Numbered from the stretch's first letter, positions 1-10,027 are shown. The stretch: 64,000 bases of DNA from Zantedeschia hybrid cultivar (GCA_030544215.1 JARZZO010000011.1:41135001-41199000); one strand, 5' to 3'. A program made the numbers and translations. Notes: generated by a model not told the origin, from the letters alone.

Positions 1-985
1 TGCTGATAAGTCGCTAGCCGAATGCGGGCTTGATCCCTTGTTTCTTCTATAAGATCAAGGTGATCCTTTAGGGCTTCCTCATTAGTCTTCGGATCATGAG
101 TAAGAACCCTCGGCGTCGGAAGGCTGACTTCAATTGGAATAACGGCCTCCACCCCGTAGGCCATTCGGAAGGGGGTCTCGGCGGTAGGGGTTCGGCTTGT
201 TGTCCGATAAGCCCATAGCTCGGTAGTTCTTCGACCCATCGGCCCTTGGCCTTGCCGAGGCGAGTCTTCAGTCCTCGCAACAGACTTCGGTTAGTGACCT
301 CGACTTGGCCATTCGTCCAAGGGTGGGTTACCGAAACGAACTTATGGAGAATGCCGAACCTAGCGCAGTTGTCTTTAAACCGATGGCTGTCAAATTGTTT
401 GCCATTGTCTGAGATAATTGCCCGAGGTATGCCGTATCGGCAAATGATGGATTTCCATACGATGTTCCATGCATTGCTATCGGTTATAGACGCTAGAGGC
501 TCAGCTTCTACCCACTTAGTGAAGTAGTCCACTGCCACAATAAGGAATTTCCTCTGGCCGGTAGCCATGGGAAAGGGTCCCAAGAGATCAATCCCCCACT
601 GGGCGAAAGGCCAGGGATCTGACAGAGGAGTCAGAAGGGTCGCCGACTGGTGAATGAGGGAACTGAATCTCTGGCACTGGTCACAACAGCGGACGAGAGC
701 GGCCGCGTCCTCTCGGAGCGTTGGCCACCGGTACCCTTGCCTTAAGAGTTTATGGGTCAAGGCCCTTCCTCCTGCGTGTACTCCACAGATTCCTTCATGT
801 ACCTCCCTTAGCGCATAATCAGCTTCAACTGGGCCGAGACATCGTAGGAGCGGCCGGCCGAAGGATTTCTTATATAGTATTCCCTCCAGAATAAGGAAGT
901 GGGAAGAGTGCTGCCGGACGTGCCTTGCTTCCTTTGGATCGGACGGGACCTCCTCTCGGAGGAGAAAAGCGACTAGGGGAGTCAT
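1..985 (-). pseudogene. Element A integrase (defective)
   Basis: This is retroviral-type integrase, which inserts element cDNA into the genome. The open part begins at 985. The HHCC zinc-binding residues are visible (H63, H70, C101, C104 of the segment), followed by the DDE catalytic triad (D133 in GIDLLGP, D193 in ISDNG, E229 in NGQVEV) with the usual 35-residue D-E spacing. Near 220 the reading frame shifts just after ELPS, where copies B and C continue as a normal integrase C-terminus, so the last part of the domain is out of frame. A TAG (a Trp codon in the related copies) separates it from the upstream RNase H-like segment. The C-terminal end runs off the window. Confidence 0.9.
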
Positions 986-1494
986 CTAGGTTTCTGCTTC
1001 GGATTCATTGACTTGCATGACCTCAGATTCGTCGAGACTTGGTTTAGACAGTTCTTCTACCAAGACCATTCGGCCTCCTCCTCCGTCCTGAGTTGATGCT
1101 AGCCGGGAAAGAGCATCGGCTCGAGCATTTTTGGCCCGAGGGATCCGTACAATTTCATAGGAATTAAATTGAGCAAGGATCTTGCGGGTTACCTGGAGAT
1201 AGGATATCATTAATGCGTCCCGGGCCTCGTATTCTTCGGTGACTTGATTGGCGATGAGCTGAGAATCGCTGAATGCCCTTGTTCTGCGCACCCAGTTTTC
1301 TAGCGGCCTGAAGGCCTGAGATAAGAGCTTCGTATTCTGCGGCATTGTTTGTAGCCAGGAAGGAGAAGCACAGCGCATACACCGTGATGACCCCTTCTGG
1401 GGATGCCAAGATCCATCCGGCGCCGCTACCCGAAGAGCACGCGGATCAATCAACGTAGAGTCGCCATTCATCCGTCGGAGACGTGGGAACCGAG
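986..1494 (-). pseudogene. Element A second RNase H-like (aRNH) domain, defective
   Basis: The segment matches the aRNH domains of elements B (near 51840-52330) and C (near 41120-41610). It includes the WRLYVD start, the NNAAEYEALISGL motif, the FSDSQLIANQ motif and a conserved ARADALSRLAS end. The frame breaks repeatedly. A TGA replaces the Gly codon right after YVD. The AEYEALISGL stretch is out of frame with its surroundings, and the segment ends in TAG at 986-988. In Tat elements this domain lies between the pol RNase H and integrase. Element P inserted 24 bp upstream of the WRLYVD motif, in the linker. Confidence 0.85.
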
Positions 1495-1499
1495 GTACC
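1495..1499. repeat. Target-site duplication GTACC, left copy (element P)
   Basis: GTACC lies directly before the TG of the left LTR of element P. The same five bases lie directly after the CA of the right LTR at 21202-21206. A 5-bp duplication is normal for Ty3/Gypsy integration. It shows that P inserted as one unit into element A. Confidence 0.95.
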
Positions 1500-2246
1500 T
1501 GTGAGTGCTTAGAATGACCGTGTGATTATCATGAAAAATCTAGGTTATTTAGTGTAAAATAAACCTATTAAAAGGAAAGCAACTAAATGCAGTGATCGCC
1601 AGAAACTTTTAACTAAAAAGTTTCAAAAGAAGTTTGATCGCCTACCTTTTTAAACGCGGAAGATGTCGAGTCCTTGATTCCCCTCCTTCAGCCGGCTGAA
1701 GAAAGAGAGCCCTTTCTTTGTTCTTTTGTTCTTGCTGTTGAATTTGAGGTTGAGGATCGTCCAGAAGTCCTTCTAGCTTTGTGCTTGATTTCCCCTTTTG
1801 TTCTCTTGTTGTTGTTGAGTGCAGCAGAAACAGGAACAGAAAAATAAAGAAACAATGATGATGAGAATTCAAATGGAATCAATATCTAAAATGATCATGA
1901 TTTTAAGCATATAATTGAACAGCAAACTTACTTGTTTAAATGGTTTTGAAACCCCTTAAATCAAATAGGTTTTTGAAAGATGATGCCGTGGTGTGTGTTG
2001 CATGAAGTGATTATGAAGAATGAAATTAATGAAGATGTAGAATAATAATGCAGAAATGAAACACTTATGCCCAATTGGATGAAGCTTTGAATTGGATGAA
2101 GAATGGACGCCGACTTCTGGAAACAGCAGTGCTTCAGCGTTCCGACGTCGTTGCTTCGATCTTCTATCGCTCAAGGTTACGCTTCACTTCAAATTACGCT
2201 TCACTCAAATTACGCTTAACTTTTTTTTACTCTTCAACATGCAAGG

Positions 2247-2254
2247 TATTTATA
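2247..2254 (-). promoter_or_regulatory. TATA box of element P LTR promoter (left copy)
   Basis: The minus strand reads CTATAAATACC here, a near-ideal plant TATA box. The right LTR has the equivalent at 20610-20617, with one substitution next to it. The right copy is the one expected to drive gag-pol transcription. Confidence 0.7.
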
Positions 2255-2354
2255 GACTTTTTCTGCGTTCGTGATTAACATTGAAAAACTCCGGATTTAT
2301 CTATCTTAACTGACAGATAATTACTGATTAATTCATCTTTATCTGTAATTATCT

Positions 2355-2650
2355 AAAAAGCGTCTACCATTGCTGACGCCTTTCAGATTAATTAAGATAA
2401 GGATAAATATCCGGGAAAACTTATCTTTATCTTTATCAGGTAAAACGCGTCCACATGTGTAGACGTCTTTTACACTAATTAAGATAAGGATAAACATCCG
2501 GAAGAGAAGTAGAAATAGCCTATGAAACCTAAAACGCGTCCACTCTTACAGACGCCTTTTAGCTAATTAATCAATTGATTAAAATTCAAATTTAAACGTT
2601 AAAAGAAGAATAAATTCTAAATGGCGTTTACATAGGTCGACGTCTTTTAG
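2355..2650. repeat. Palindrome array 1: four 30-bp interrupted palindromes in left LTR
   Basis: The inner GCGTC of the left arm begins at 2360, 2447, 2536 and 2624 (the last reads GCGTT), so spacings are 87, 89 and 88 bp. In each unit a left arm of the type AAAACGCGTC is followed by exactly 10 variable bases and a right arm of the type GACGCCTTTT or GACGTCTTTT. The four spacers have unrelated sequences. The array lies between the LTR end and the TATA box, a U3-like position for a promoter reading leftward. The right LTR repeats it. Confidence 0.9.
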
Positions 2651-2838
2651 ACTTTTTCATATTTTAACTGAAATTTGAGCTAAAATCAATTTAATTGATT
2701 AACTTAAACATGTCTGTTAAACCCGACACTCAAAAATATTAATAAAAATTAATTAATGATTAAATATTAGACCATTCTGAGGCATTATTATATGATATGA
2801 AATTTACTCGAAATGACGTCAAAATTAGCGTGTCTACA

Positions 2839-2855
2839 GCTGCCTCACCTTGGCA
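2839..2855 (-). other. Polypurine tract candidate of element P
   Basis: Reading on the minus strand, the purine-rich GGTGAGGCAG lies directly before the 3' LTR, where the plus-strand primer of reverse transcription is expected. It overlaps one arm of a 12-bp perfect inverted repeat: CACCTTGGCATC at 2846-2857 and GATGCCAAGGTG at 2902-2913. Confidence 0.6.
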
Positions 2856-3874
2856 TCGTCTTTGCAAGAGAGTGAAATGAAATGGAATGTACTGAAAAGG
2901 TGATGCCAAGGTGTGATGAGACACGCTCTTAACATCACATGATTGGAATTTTTCTCAAAATCATCAATGAAGGTAGCTCAAGGAGATCAATGGAATCAAT
3001 CCTGTCTGGATGAGGTAGACAAGGAAATAAAATAAAGTCGATCAACCTCCGCGGAGTGGGAAGTACCCCAGGTCGTAGACACTGTAGGTTTCATCATGGG
3101 GAGCGTTTGCCAGCCAGTGTGGACGTGCTGCAGCCACGATGGATCTTAAAAGAAAAACAGAAATATTGGATAAAGAATCCAAGAAAGGATAGAATTCCAA
3201 GGATATCCTTAAGCGAACCTCAAAGATAATCAAGATACTCAATTCAGAATGGAATATTTCATATCATGTTTGAAATTATTTGATAAATGGTCTGAAACTT
3301 AATCAATAATTAATTCTTATCACAATGATTTCAAAGTCCTACATGATGCATGCTGGGCTAAAAGAAAAATATAAAGTCAAATAAAATATAAATTAATCAA
3401 GGATAATATTGTTAAATTGTCATTAATGAGTCAAGATACCAATTCTTGTAATCCAGTGCTAAGCCGAAGCTCGTTTATCCACGCACCGTTTCACAAAAAA
3501 CGGAACCATCGTCCCCACTAATTAACAATCCAACGGCCTATCCGTGCGATTAAGAATTCTCTGGAATTATCACTGTTTTTGTTGTAGGGGAACTCAAATT
3601 CCAGTTTCATCAAAACCACAAGGTCTTTGATATAATCTAATAAATACTTATCATATAGTAATGCAAATGATTTACATGAAATAGTACAAGGGGTAGAAAT
3701 AACCGTCTTTTTAGCTACGGTCGAGACTTCTTAACTCCCTCAGTGAGATCTTCTTGATATTTCCAGCTTTGCTCAGGTTTTCCTTGAATTTCTGAAATCA
3801 AAATTATTAACAATTCCAAACCAATGTTTAAGCATCGAAAATCACAGAATTTCGGGAAAAATCATATAAAAGCT

Positions 3875-3940
3875 AAAACGCGTCGTGTCGCGCAGACGCC
3901 ATTCAACCTTGAAACGCGTCAGTGCTCCTCGACGCCTTTT
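3875..3940. repeat. Palindrome array 2: two 30-bp units upstream of PMD gene 1
   Basis: The left-arm GCGTC begins at 3880 and 3916, 36 bp apart. Spacers are GTGTCGCGCA and AGTGCTCCTC, each 10 bases. The array ends about 105 bp upstream of the PMD gene 1 TATA box. Confidence 0.88.
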
Positions 3941-4046
3941 ACTCACAGAAACAGGTTTCTGGTTGTTCTCTACTCGGATTCTAACTCTACCAATGCACAT
4001 CCCTTTTCCAATCCGGAAAAGGTCTACCTAGGATCGCAATTCCTTC

Positions 4047-4054
4047 TATATAAA
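4047..4054 (+). promoter_or_regulatory. TATA box of PMD gene 1
   Basis: TATATAAA sits 136 bp upstream of the ATG at 4190, leaving a 5' untranslated region of roughly 100 bases. It faces the opposite way to the retroelement's own promoter, so the PMD gene appears to have its own. Confidence 0.65.
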
Positions 4055-4189
4055 CACCCCTAGGTTGTTCCCAAGTAATCCTACCATAATCGAAAGATCC
4101 AAAGTTGAGTTTTCTTCCAAGCTTTCAAGGTTTCTTCAAGGTTTCCAAGCTTCCCAAGCTTCAAGAAGGAGGAACTCCGAAAAAGAGAG

Positions 4190-5563
4190 ATGGATTCTTC
4201 AAACAAGAAGATGAAGATGTCTCTAGAGAAGTTTGCCGACATAGAGAATCACCTTAATGGAAGAAATCCCAATCTTCAAGTAAGCTCAATCAACTTCCTT
4301 TTCAATTTTTTCTTCATGTTCTTCATGTTCTTCATCAAACTCTTTTTTTTTTATTTTCAGAATTATCCCATGTTTCCTGGACCAAGAAAATTCACGTCTC
4401 TCCCTTGGATTCGCAAACTTGCAAAAAGCGTTAAACTTTCCATGCAAGTGTTCATATCCAAGTGGAATCTTCAAGGACTTGTAGTGCTTGCCAAGAATTA
4501 CAAGAGCGCGAACGTAGATTGGGCGGCTATGGGTGCCTTGATCGAGTGGTGGCATCCCCAAACTCATACGTTCTTCTTCCAAGACTTCGAGTGCACGATC
4601 CTTCTAGAAGAAGCGGAACTTCTATTAGGTCTCCCAAAGACCAAAGACAACAAAGATAAGATAGCCTTGACAAGAGAGAAAATCACCGGTCAACAATTGT
4701 TGACATCGATCATGAAGAATCCTTCAGAAGCTAAAGGATGCCTTACCAGAAAGGAGATCAATCTTGCAAAGCTAGCTGAGTGGACTTTATATGAAATTGA
4801 TGATCTAAGGGAGGATGAAGCGGAGGATGTAACAAAAGCTTTAGTCACATGCCTTGCCGGTGCCTTGTTCTTCCCTGCGCAAGATAACATCTTAGAAGAT
4901 GATCAAGTTAGTACTATTTGCGCAATCTTCGAAGGTAAATCCATTAGCACTGCACTCTTAGCATATCTTTATAGTGGGCTTTCTGCGGCATCCGTGGGTC
5001 GTCCTCCGTATGGGTGCATGCTACTCTTTGCCTTGTGGGTTGAACTTCACTTCAAATTTGAGCATAGCAAGAAAAGGCCTCTGAATCCATCTCAGATCTT
5101 CTTGAATAGTCCAATTCATTGCATTGCTAACATTGTAAAGTTCAATGAGTACATGGTTAACAAGGTTCCAAAGCTCAAGACCCGAGCCGACTGGAGAGAG
5201 TATTTGAAGCTCATGACGTCCGACATATTTGACTCGTCTCCACTCGCTCTTGTTGGAAAACCTGTTTGGGTGCGCCGTGCAGCAGGAGCAGATCTTAAGT
5301 TGATTGGAACCACCGAGTTCGTGTTATACAATCCACATCGGTGCCTTACTCAACTTAGCTTGGGCCGTCGTGAATTCCCTGAGTTTTCTCCCACACTCCC
5401 AATCAAGAAGCGTGACTTGGAATCCGATGAAGATTATGAAGCCGTACAAATCATCACCACTCTATGGAACCTTGGCTTCAGTTATCGTGTAAGATCCTCT
5501 AAAGATAGAGATAGAGGATTGAAATTTCCTTACCTTAAAGGTCTTCATGAAATTCTTCCTTAA
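4190..5563 (+). CDS. PMD gene 1: plant mobile domain protein, antisense in element P
   Basis: The protein belongs to the plant mobile domain (aminotransferase-like) family, known both as host genes (MAIN/MAIL type, nuclear, linked to silencing) and as transposon passengers. Exons are 4190-4279 and 4361-5563, giving about 430 residues. The intron, 4280-4360, has GTAAG and TTTTCAG ends. Its 81 bases are in frame and stop-free, so retention would add 27 mostly hydrophobic residues after residue 30. Family hallmarks include the VDWAAMGALIEWWHPQTHTF block near residues 80-100, followed by an LLEEAELLLGLP block that resembles the usual 'TLEDVA..LGLP'. No stop or frameshift interrupts it. The biochemical role of this family is unsettled. 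The ATG follows a TATA box and has no nearer upstream in-frame alternative. Confidence 0.82.
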   Translation: MDSSNKKMKMSLEKFADIENHLNGRNPNLQVSSINFLFNFFFMFFMFFIKLFFFYFQNYPMFPGPRKFTSLPWIRKLAKSVKLSMQVFISKWNLQGLVVLAKNYKSANVDWAAMGALIEWWHPQTHTFFFQDFECTILLEEAELLLGLPKTKDNKDKIALTREKITGQQLLTSIMKNPSEAKGCLTRKEINLAKLAEWTLYEIDDLREDEAEDVTKALVTCLAGALFFPAQDNILEDDQVSTICAIFEGKSISTALLAYLYSGLSAASVGRPPYGCMLLFALWVELHFKFEHSKKRPLNPSQIFLNSPIHCIANIVKFNEYMVNKVPKLKTRADWREYLKLMTSDIFDSSPLALVGKPVWVRRAAGADLKLIGTTEFVLYNPHRCLTQLSLGRREFPEFSPTLPIKKRDLESDEDYEAVQIITTLWNLGFSYRVRSSKDRDRGLKFPYLKGLHEILP

Positions 5564-6218
5564 ATGTCCTCTTTCTCTTTTTTTTTTCTTCATGATGTAA
5601 TAAAGGATTTCATTGAATAAAGAATGATTTTTCATGTCTGGAAACCTTTCCTCAACTTCCTGTGATGTGCACATAATTTTTCCTTTAGTAAAGACTTGAT
5701 TTTTTCCTGAAAATTCAACAGTTCGGGTTCTGTTAAATGTAAAACGCGGCCACTCAGAAAGACGCCTTTCAACCATAATTCCTTTTCCATAAATTCAATT
5801 TAATCCTCAAAACCTGATTAAAGCTTAAATAGCGTCTTCTACAGTTGACGCCTTTCAACTCTCTCTCCTACCTCCTCCAGGATTCTGTCATTTATTTTCA
5901 TAATTAAATCCCTGAAACGCGTCAAGACACAAAGACGCCTTTAATCATTTTTCTCTGTACGGCTTTGACCAGGATTGGCGGTAATCTGAAACGCGTCATA
6001 ATGGGTAGACGTCTTTCAATCAATTTCAAACAGCTGTCCTTGCCGCCTTAACTTTTGCGCCATAAAACGCGTCTATCTGAGTCGACGCTTTTCAACCTTT
6101 TCGTTACAGACCCGCGAAGGCCCCCTTTCTTCCTCACTTTTCACAAAAATCTTCTCTTTCTCTTCTCCGGCGACCGAACTCCTGCGATCTCTCCCTCAAA
6201 ACTCCCTCTACTCGAGCT
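5564..6218. other. Intergenic region between the two PMD genes
   Basis: The 655 bp hold the 3' end of PMD gene 1, with AATAAAG-like polyadenylation sequence near 5616, and then five 30-bp palindromes (5741-6093). A pyrimidine-rich leader follows, up to the ATG of PMD gene 2. I see no TATA box for gene 2. Confidence 0.7.
5741..6093. repeat. Palindrome array 3: five 30-bp units upstream of PMD gene 2
   Basis: Left-arm cores begin at 5746, 5832, 5919, 5993 and 6069 (spacings 86, 87, 74 and 76 bp). Every spacer is 10 bases and all five differ. The first unit has GCGGC in place of GCGTC. The last ends about 125 bp before the ATG of PMD gene 2, so the array covers its likely promoter. Confidence 0.9.
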
Positions 6219-8905
6219 ATGGAACGCGGTGAAGGATCTAGGAAAAAGAAGGCCTTGGCCAAGAGAAGGCGGAGGCACGAAGAAGAGGCCCCCGAGGAGA
6301 TCCCGGCGATGTTAGCCGAAGCCGAGGCTTTCTTAGAGGAAGAACTCCCTCCACCGGCACCCATGGCGGTGGAAGAAGAAGAGGAGGGCGACCTCCACAC
6401 GGTAAGATCCCTATGGTGTGAATGGATGGAGAAAAAGAGGGAAGAAAGGGGTTCTTCAAAGAACCCGGAATCTGGACTTGAAAGGCGTCCAGACCAGATG
6501 ACGCCTTTCAAGATAAATTCTGAATTTTTAATTAGGAATAAATATATTGAATTGCGTCAAGAAAGGTTGACGTGTTTTAAAAAACGTCCATATGGGCTGA
6601 CGCCTTTCAAAACAGAACTGATTTTCCTGTTTTTATTCATTATTGACCTTTGTTTTTTTTATGTTTTTATTTGCAGGGAGTGATGAGGGCCAGGATCTCA
6701 TGGGACCTAGTGATATGTGCCTATAGGGGTCTCCCGGATTTCCAGAAGGCACGCCTGCGCCGGATGGGATTCGGCGAGGTACTAGACATCGAGCCATTCT
6801 GGCTCGATCTGGTCCTCCTGCAGGTGCTGCGGGAGAGGTGGCATGCGGAAAGCCGTGCTTTCCTAATGCCGTGGGGGCATATGGTACCCACCCTAGAGGA
6901 TGTGGCCAGGATCACTGGCCTCAGGGTAGAGGGCCGACCGGTTAGTGGGGTGACTTGCCCCAACTATCAGGGACTGGCAGAAGCTCTTCTAGGGATAGAG
7001 GTGTCCAGCCTAGGCAGAGAGTCTAGGATGGTTCCCAGGGTAGAGGTAGAGGCAGCTTTAGGATTAGACGAGCCCCGGCGTCGGTCTGACGAGACCCGGG
7101 AGGAGTTTAGGGATAGGCTAGCCGAGTCATCTTCCTCTGTCTACTGTAGTGACCCTAGTCAGGGGGAGGAGGTAGATAGACAGCTTAGGGTTTTCTTAGT
7201 TTTCTTCTTTGGTCGGTTGCTCTTCGGTACGAAGGGCGACCACATCCACTGTAGGTTTCTTTGTTTGTTAGATGACCTAGATAGCTTAGGAGAGTACGCC
7301 TGGGGTGCGGCCCTTCTGGCCCACCTCTTCGCCGATTTGTCTGCGGTCACGCCGGACCGTGAGACCACTGTCAGCGGCTTCTTGCCGTTTCTTCAGGTAT
7401 TAACTTGTTTAATTATTTGTTTATGATATGCAGTGCAATATGATATGATGTTTCTTCTAACCTATATGTTCATGAATGCAGGTGTGGAGTTACTACTATT
7501 TCCCGCTCGGCAGAGCGCGGATTGCGAGCCCCACTGCCGTCCCATTGGCCTGCCGTTGGCAGCCAATCGTGGATACGGCTCCGCAGCATCACCAGCTGAC
7601 GGCCCTCCGCCGTCAGTTTTTGGACTACCCAGAGCTACTGGTAAATTTTTAACTTGTTTAATTTTATTAAATGCAATTTTTTATTCATTAAGTGCAATTT
7701 ATTTATGAATGCATCTAACCTGTATGCAGGTGATTTGGCGCCCGTACCTTGGTATGGGCGAGGAGGGTCAGCCGTGGGTGACGGCTGGCAGGAGGAGGTT
7801 CGGGAGGCAAATGTGGGTGCATTGCCTCAACGAAATCGAGCCTCTCCGTCTCCGGCTCGTGATGAGGACGCTGGGCCTCCACCAGGAGTGGATCGATGAA
7901 GAGGTCCCGGAGGGCGTGGGGAGGAGCATGAGGGGTAAGCAAGCCCTCACAGATTGGCGTGCCAAGTTCCCCGAGCAGTACGAGGACTGGCACCGCCGAG
8001 GCGTACGGGTGGAGTCCCGTGCGGAGAGTAGCGAGGGCTACCTCCAGCAATACCGGGCCCACTACGCCGATCAACTTCGGCTCCTCCGACCACTCGATGT
8101 AAGTATGCATTCGTGCGTCTTTAATTTTATTATTATCTTGATTTATATTTGGTGAATGAATGTATGTATACGTGATATGCAGGATGCACGTGACGCGGTC
8201 ATCATCGACCTCCGGGCCCGCCTACATGATGCGGAGGCCCAGCTAGCACAAGTCCAGCAAGAGCTGTTCGACCTGGTATGAATATGAGTGCATGTTTTTA
8301 ATTAATTGTTTTGGCGATTAATCACTGACAGTTGTCTTCCGGTGCAGCGAGCCGTCTATACCCAAGCGGCTCCCCCTATCCACGGAGCGTCATCATCTTC
8401 TTCCTCCGCCTACGATGCTGCTCTGGCTGACCTCCAGAGTCAGCTTGCCTCTGCCATCCACCGAGCTTCCCTTGCGGAGGAGGATCAGGCCACTCGAGTA
8501 AGTTCCTTCCCTTCGGCTTTCTTTTCCAAATTTGATTCTCATTGCTTAATTGCCTTGGATTAATAAAATCTTCCTCTGCAGGTTGCTGAGCTTCAGGAGG
8601 CCCTTCGACAGAGGGATGCAGAGCTGGCAGAAGCACGGACTTCGGCTGCTCGCATCGCCGAGTTGGAGGCTCAGGTGGCGCGCCTCTCCACTGGAGATCT
8701 GGCACGACTCCAGGTTCGCCTGGAGATTCTGACGGAGGAGAGGGACCGCGACCGTCTTCGGATGGAGAGCCTCCAGGGCCGTCTTTCTGTTGCAGAGTAT
8801 GAGCGCCGTATGGTGGAGGAGAGATACCAGCGAGCCCGCCAGCGGGCTATCGACCGAGGTCAGGCGAGTGCCTTTACCGCCAACATAGCCATATCATCGG
8901 GCTAG
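6219..8905 (+). CDS. PMD gene 2: plant mobile domain protein with C-terminal coiled coil, seven exons, antisense in element P
   Basis: Exons are 6219-6401, 6677-7396, 7482-7640, 7730-8098, 8183-8275, 8348-8497 and 8582-8905. All six introns have GT...AG ends and phase 0, and joining them gives about 665 residues without a stop. Residues 1-61 are charged, with basic then acidic runs. The PMD region starts near residue 62 and includes the MGFGEVLDIEPFWLDLVLLQ block, an RERWHAESRAF block and a TLEDVARITGL block. Exons 5-7 are rich in Ala, Glu, Arg and Gln with heptad-like spacing, consistent with a coiled coil (residues about 478-645). This resembles MAIN-like / 'PP7 long form' proteins. A role in DNA or chromatin binding is inference. 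Unlike the element's gag-pol, it shows no disabling mutation. Confidence 0.85.
6480..6608. repeat. Palindrome array 4: three 30-bp units inside intron 1 of PMD gene 2
   Basis: Cores begin at 6485, 6554 and 6584 (spacings 69 and 30 bp). The first unit is the most perfect in the window: CTTGAAAGGCGTC and GACGCCTTTCAAG pair over 13 bases around the spacer CAGACCAGAT. The other two have weaker left arms (TTGCGTC, AAACGTC) but keep the 10-base spacer. Confidence 0.88.
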
Positions 8906-9411
8906 GCAGGGCCAAGTGCGATGGGACCGCCTCCACCTCCTAGAGCTCCGTCGCCAGATGCCCAGGATGAGGCCCAGAGTCAGATGGACGAGGGGGCAGG
9001 AGAGAGCTAGCCTTGAGGGCTTTTGTACCTTTCTTTTTTTTTATATTGTATCATGTACAAAACACCTTTTGGTCATATATCCATGAAACTTTTGGGCTTC
9101 AATCTTGTGTTCCTGTGCTTGTCTTGTATTCTGTACATCACTTAACAAACAGGTTAAGTATCTATTTAGGCTTAGCCCCTTGCCTGACCAAATAAATGGT
9201 CGATCAATCTTTTCCTTCAACAAATGGTCAAGGGGCATGGCCTTTATTAACAAAGGAAATATGAATAATCAAACTTAAGCAAAAATGCAACATACAAGCA
9301 AACAGATGTTCACTGAAAATAAAAGGAATGAGACACACTAAATGCCACAAGCAAATGCTAATTGAAATATTTTTTGATGTTTTGAAATATTCATTTTTGT
9401 TCAGGTTTGGA

Positions 9412-9556
9412 AATATATATTTTTTTTTTGAATTTTGACATATGTTTTTTTTTTGAATTTTTTGACATATGTTTTTTTTTGAATTTTTGACATATGTATT
9501 TTTTTTGAATTTTTGACATATGTATTTTTTTTGAATGTGACATATGTATTTTTTGG
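9412..9556 (+). repeat. Tandem repeat with TTTTTGACATATGT unit
   Basis: About five imperfect copies of a roughly 30-bp unit, each with a T-run, GAATTTTTGACATATG and another T-run. Length varies mainly in the T-runs, which is typical of slippage. Confidence 0.75.
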
Positions 9557-9968
9557 ATTTCTGACTAAAAGATCAGCATGGTACTTAGATCAAAAGATCA
9601 TATTCATTTATTAACTTAATTTCCAAATTGTTCTTTGACAATTTAACTTAAACCCACCGTGTTTGAACTTGTGTTTCCATTCGTGATCCCATTTGATGAT
9701 TTGACCCTTAGTCAATCTAAGCCATTCCTTAAGCTTGGAGTACACTCCTTTAGAAAGAAAGGAAGAATAAGTTTAGAAAGCCCATGAGAAGGTTCCGGAG
9801 ACTTAAAAAGATGTTCCTTTCCAACCCTAATATCCGTTGGGGTTCGGTCATTTCGTTCCGGGGTATTTATCGACCTTGCGTTCCTTTTCGTTTCATTTCA
9901 TGGCCTTGATGTAACGTTTGTAATGTAATGTCCTTTTTGATTTGACATTTGCCTTTTGCTTTTCTATG

Positions 9969-10027
9969 TTTTTTTTTTTTTTCTTTTTTTTTTCTTTTTT
10001 TTTTTTCGGAACGGATCTCCCCCTTTT
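9969..10027. repeat. Long pyrimidine tract (purine tract on the element's strand)
   Basis: Runs of T are broken by single C residues and then CCCCCTTTTTTTT, so on the minus strand it is a polypurine tract just after the integrase gene. It could be simple slippage sequence or an internal second polypurine tract. The sequence alone does not decide. Confidence 0.6.

Larger units (their letters stand above)
1500..2838 (-). repeat. LTR of element P, left copy (3' LTR in element orientation)
   Basis: It is 1339 bp, starts TGTGAGTG and ends TCTACA on the plus strand, and is repeated at 19863-21201. On the minus strand it has a TATA box at 2247-2254 and a TGACGTCA palindrome at 2814-2821, 18-25 bases from the LTR end. 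Four copies of the 30-bp palindrome lie between 2355 and 2650. Short ORFs inside it on both strands are chance frames. Confidence 0.95.
2839..4046. other. Non-coding 3' region of element P between LTR and PMD gene 1
   Basis: I see no convincing gene. The region holds the polypurine tract, the 12-bp inverted repeat next to it, AT-rich sequence, and two 30-bp palindromes at 3875-3940. It ends at the TATA box of PMD gene 1. Confidence 0.7.

Noticed and set aside
1642..2278. Short ORFs repeated in both LTRs of element P
   Set aside because: They lie within the LTR on both strands, have no recognisable domain, and are repeated only because the LTR is.
2355..6612. CRISPR-like array (short palindromes with unique intervening sequence)
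   Set aside because: The genome is a plant nucleus, the conserved parts are two 10-base arms around a variable core, intervals vary, and there is no cas gene. It is not a CRISPR array.
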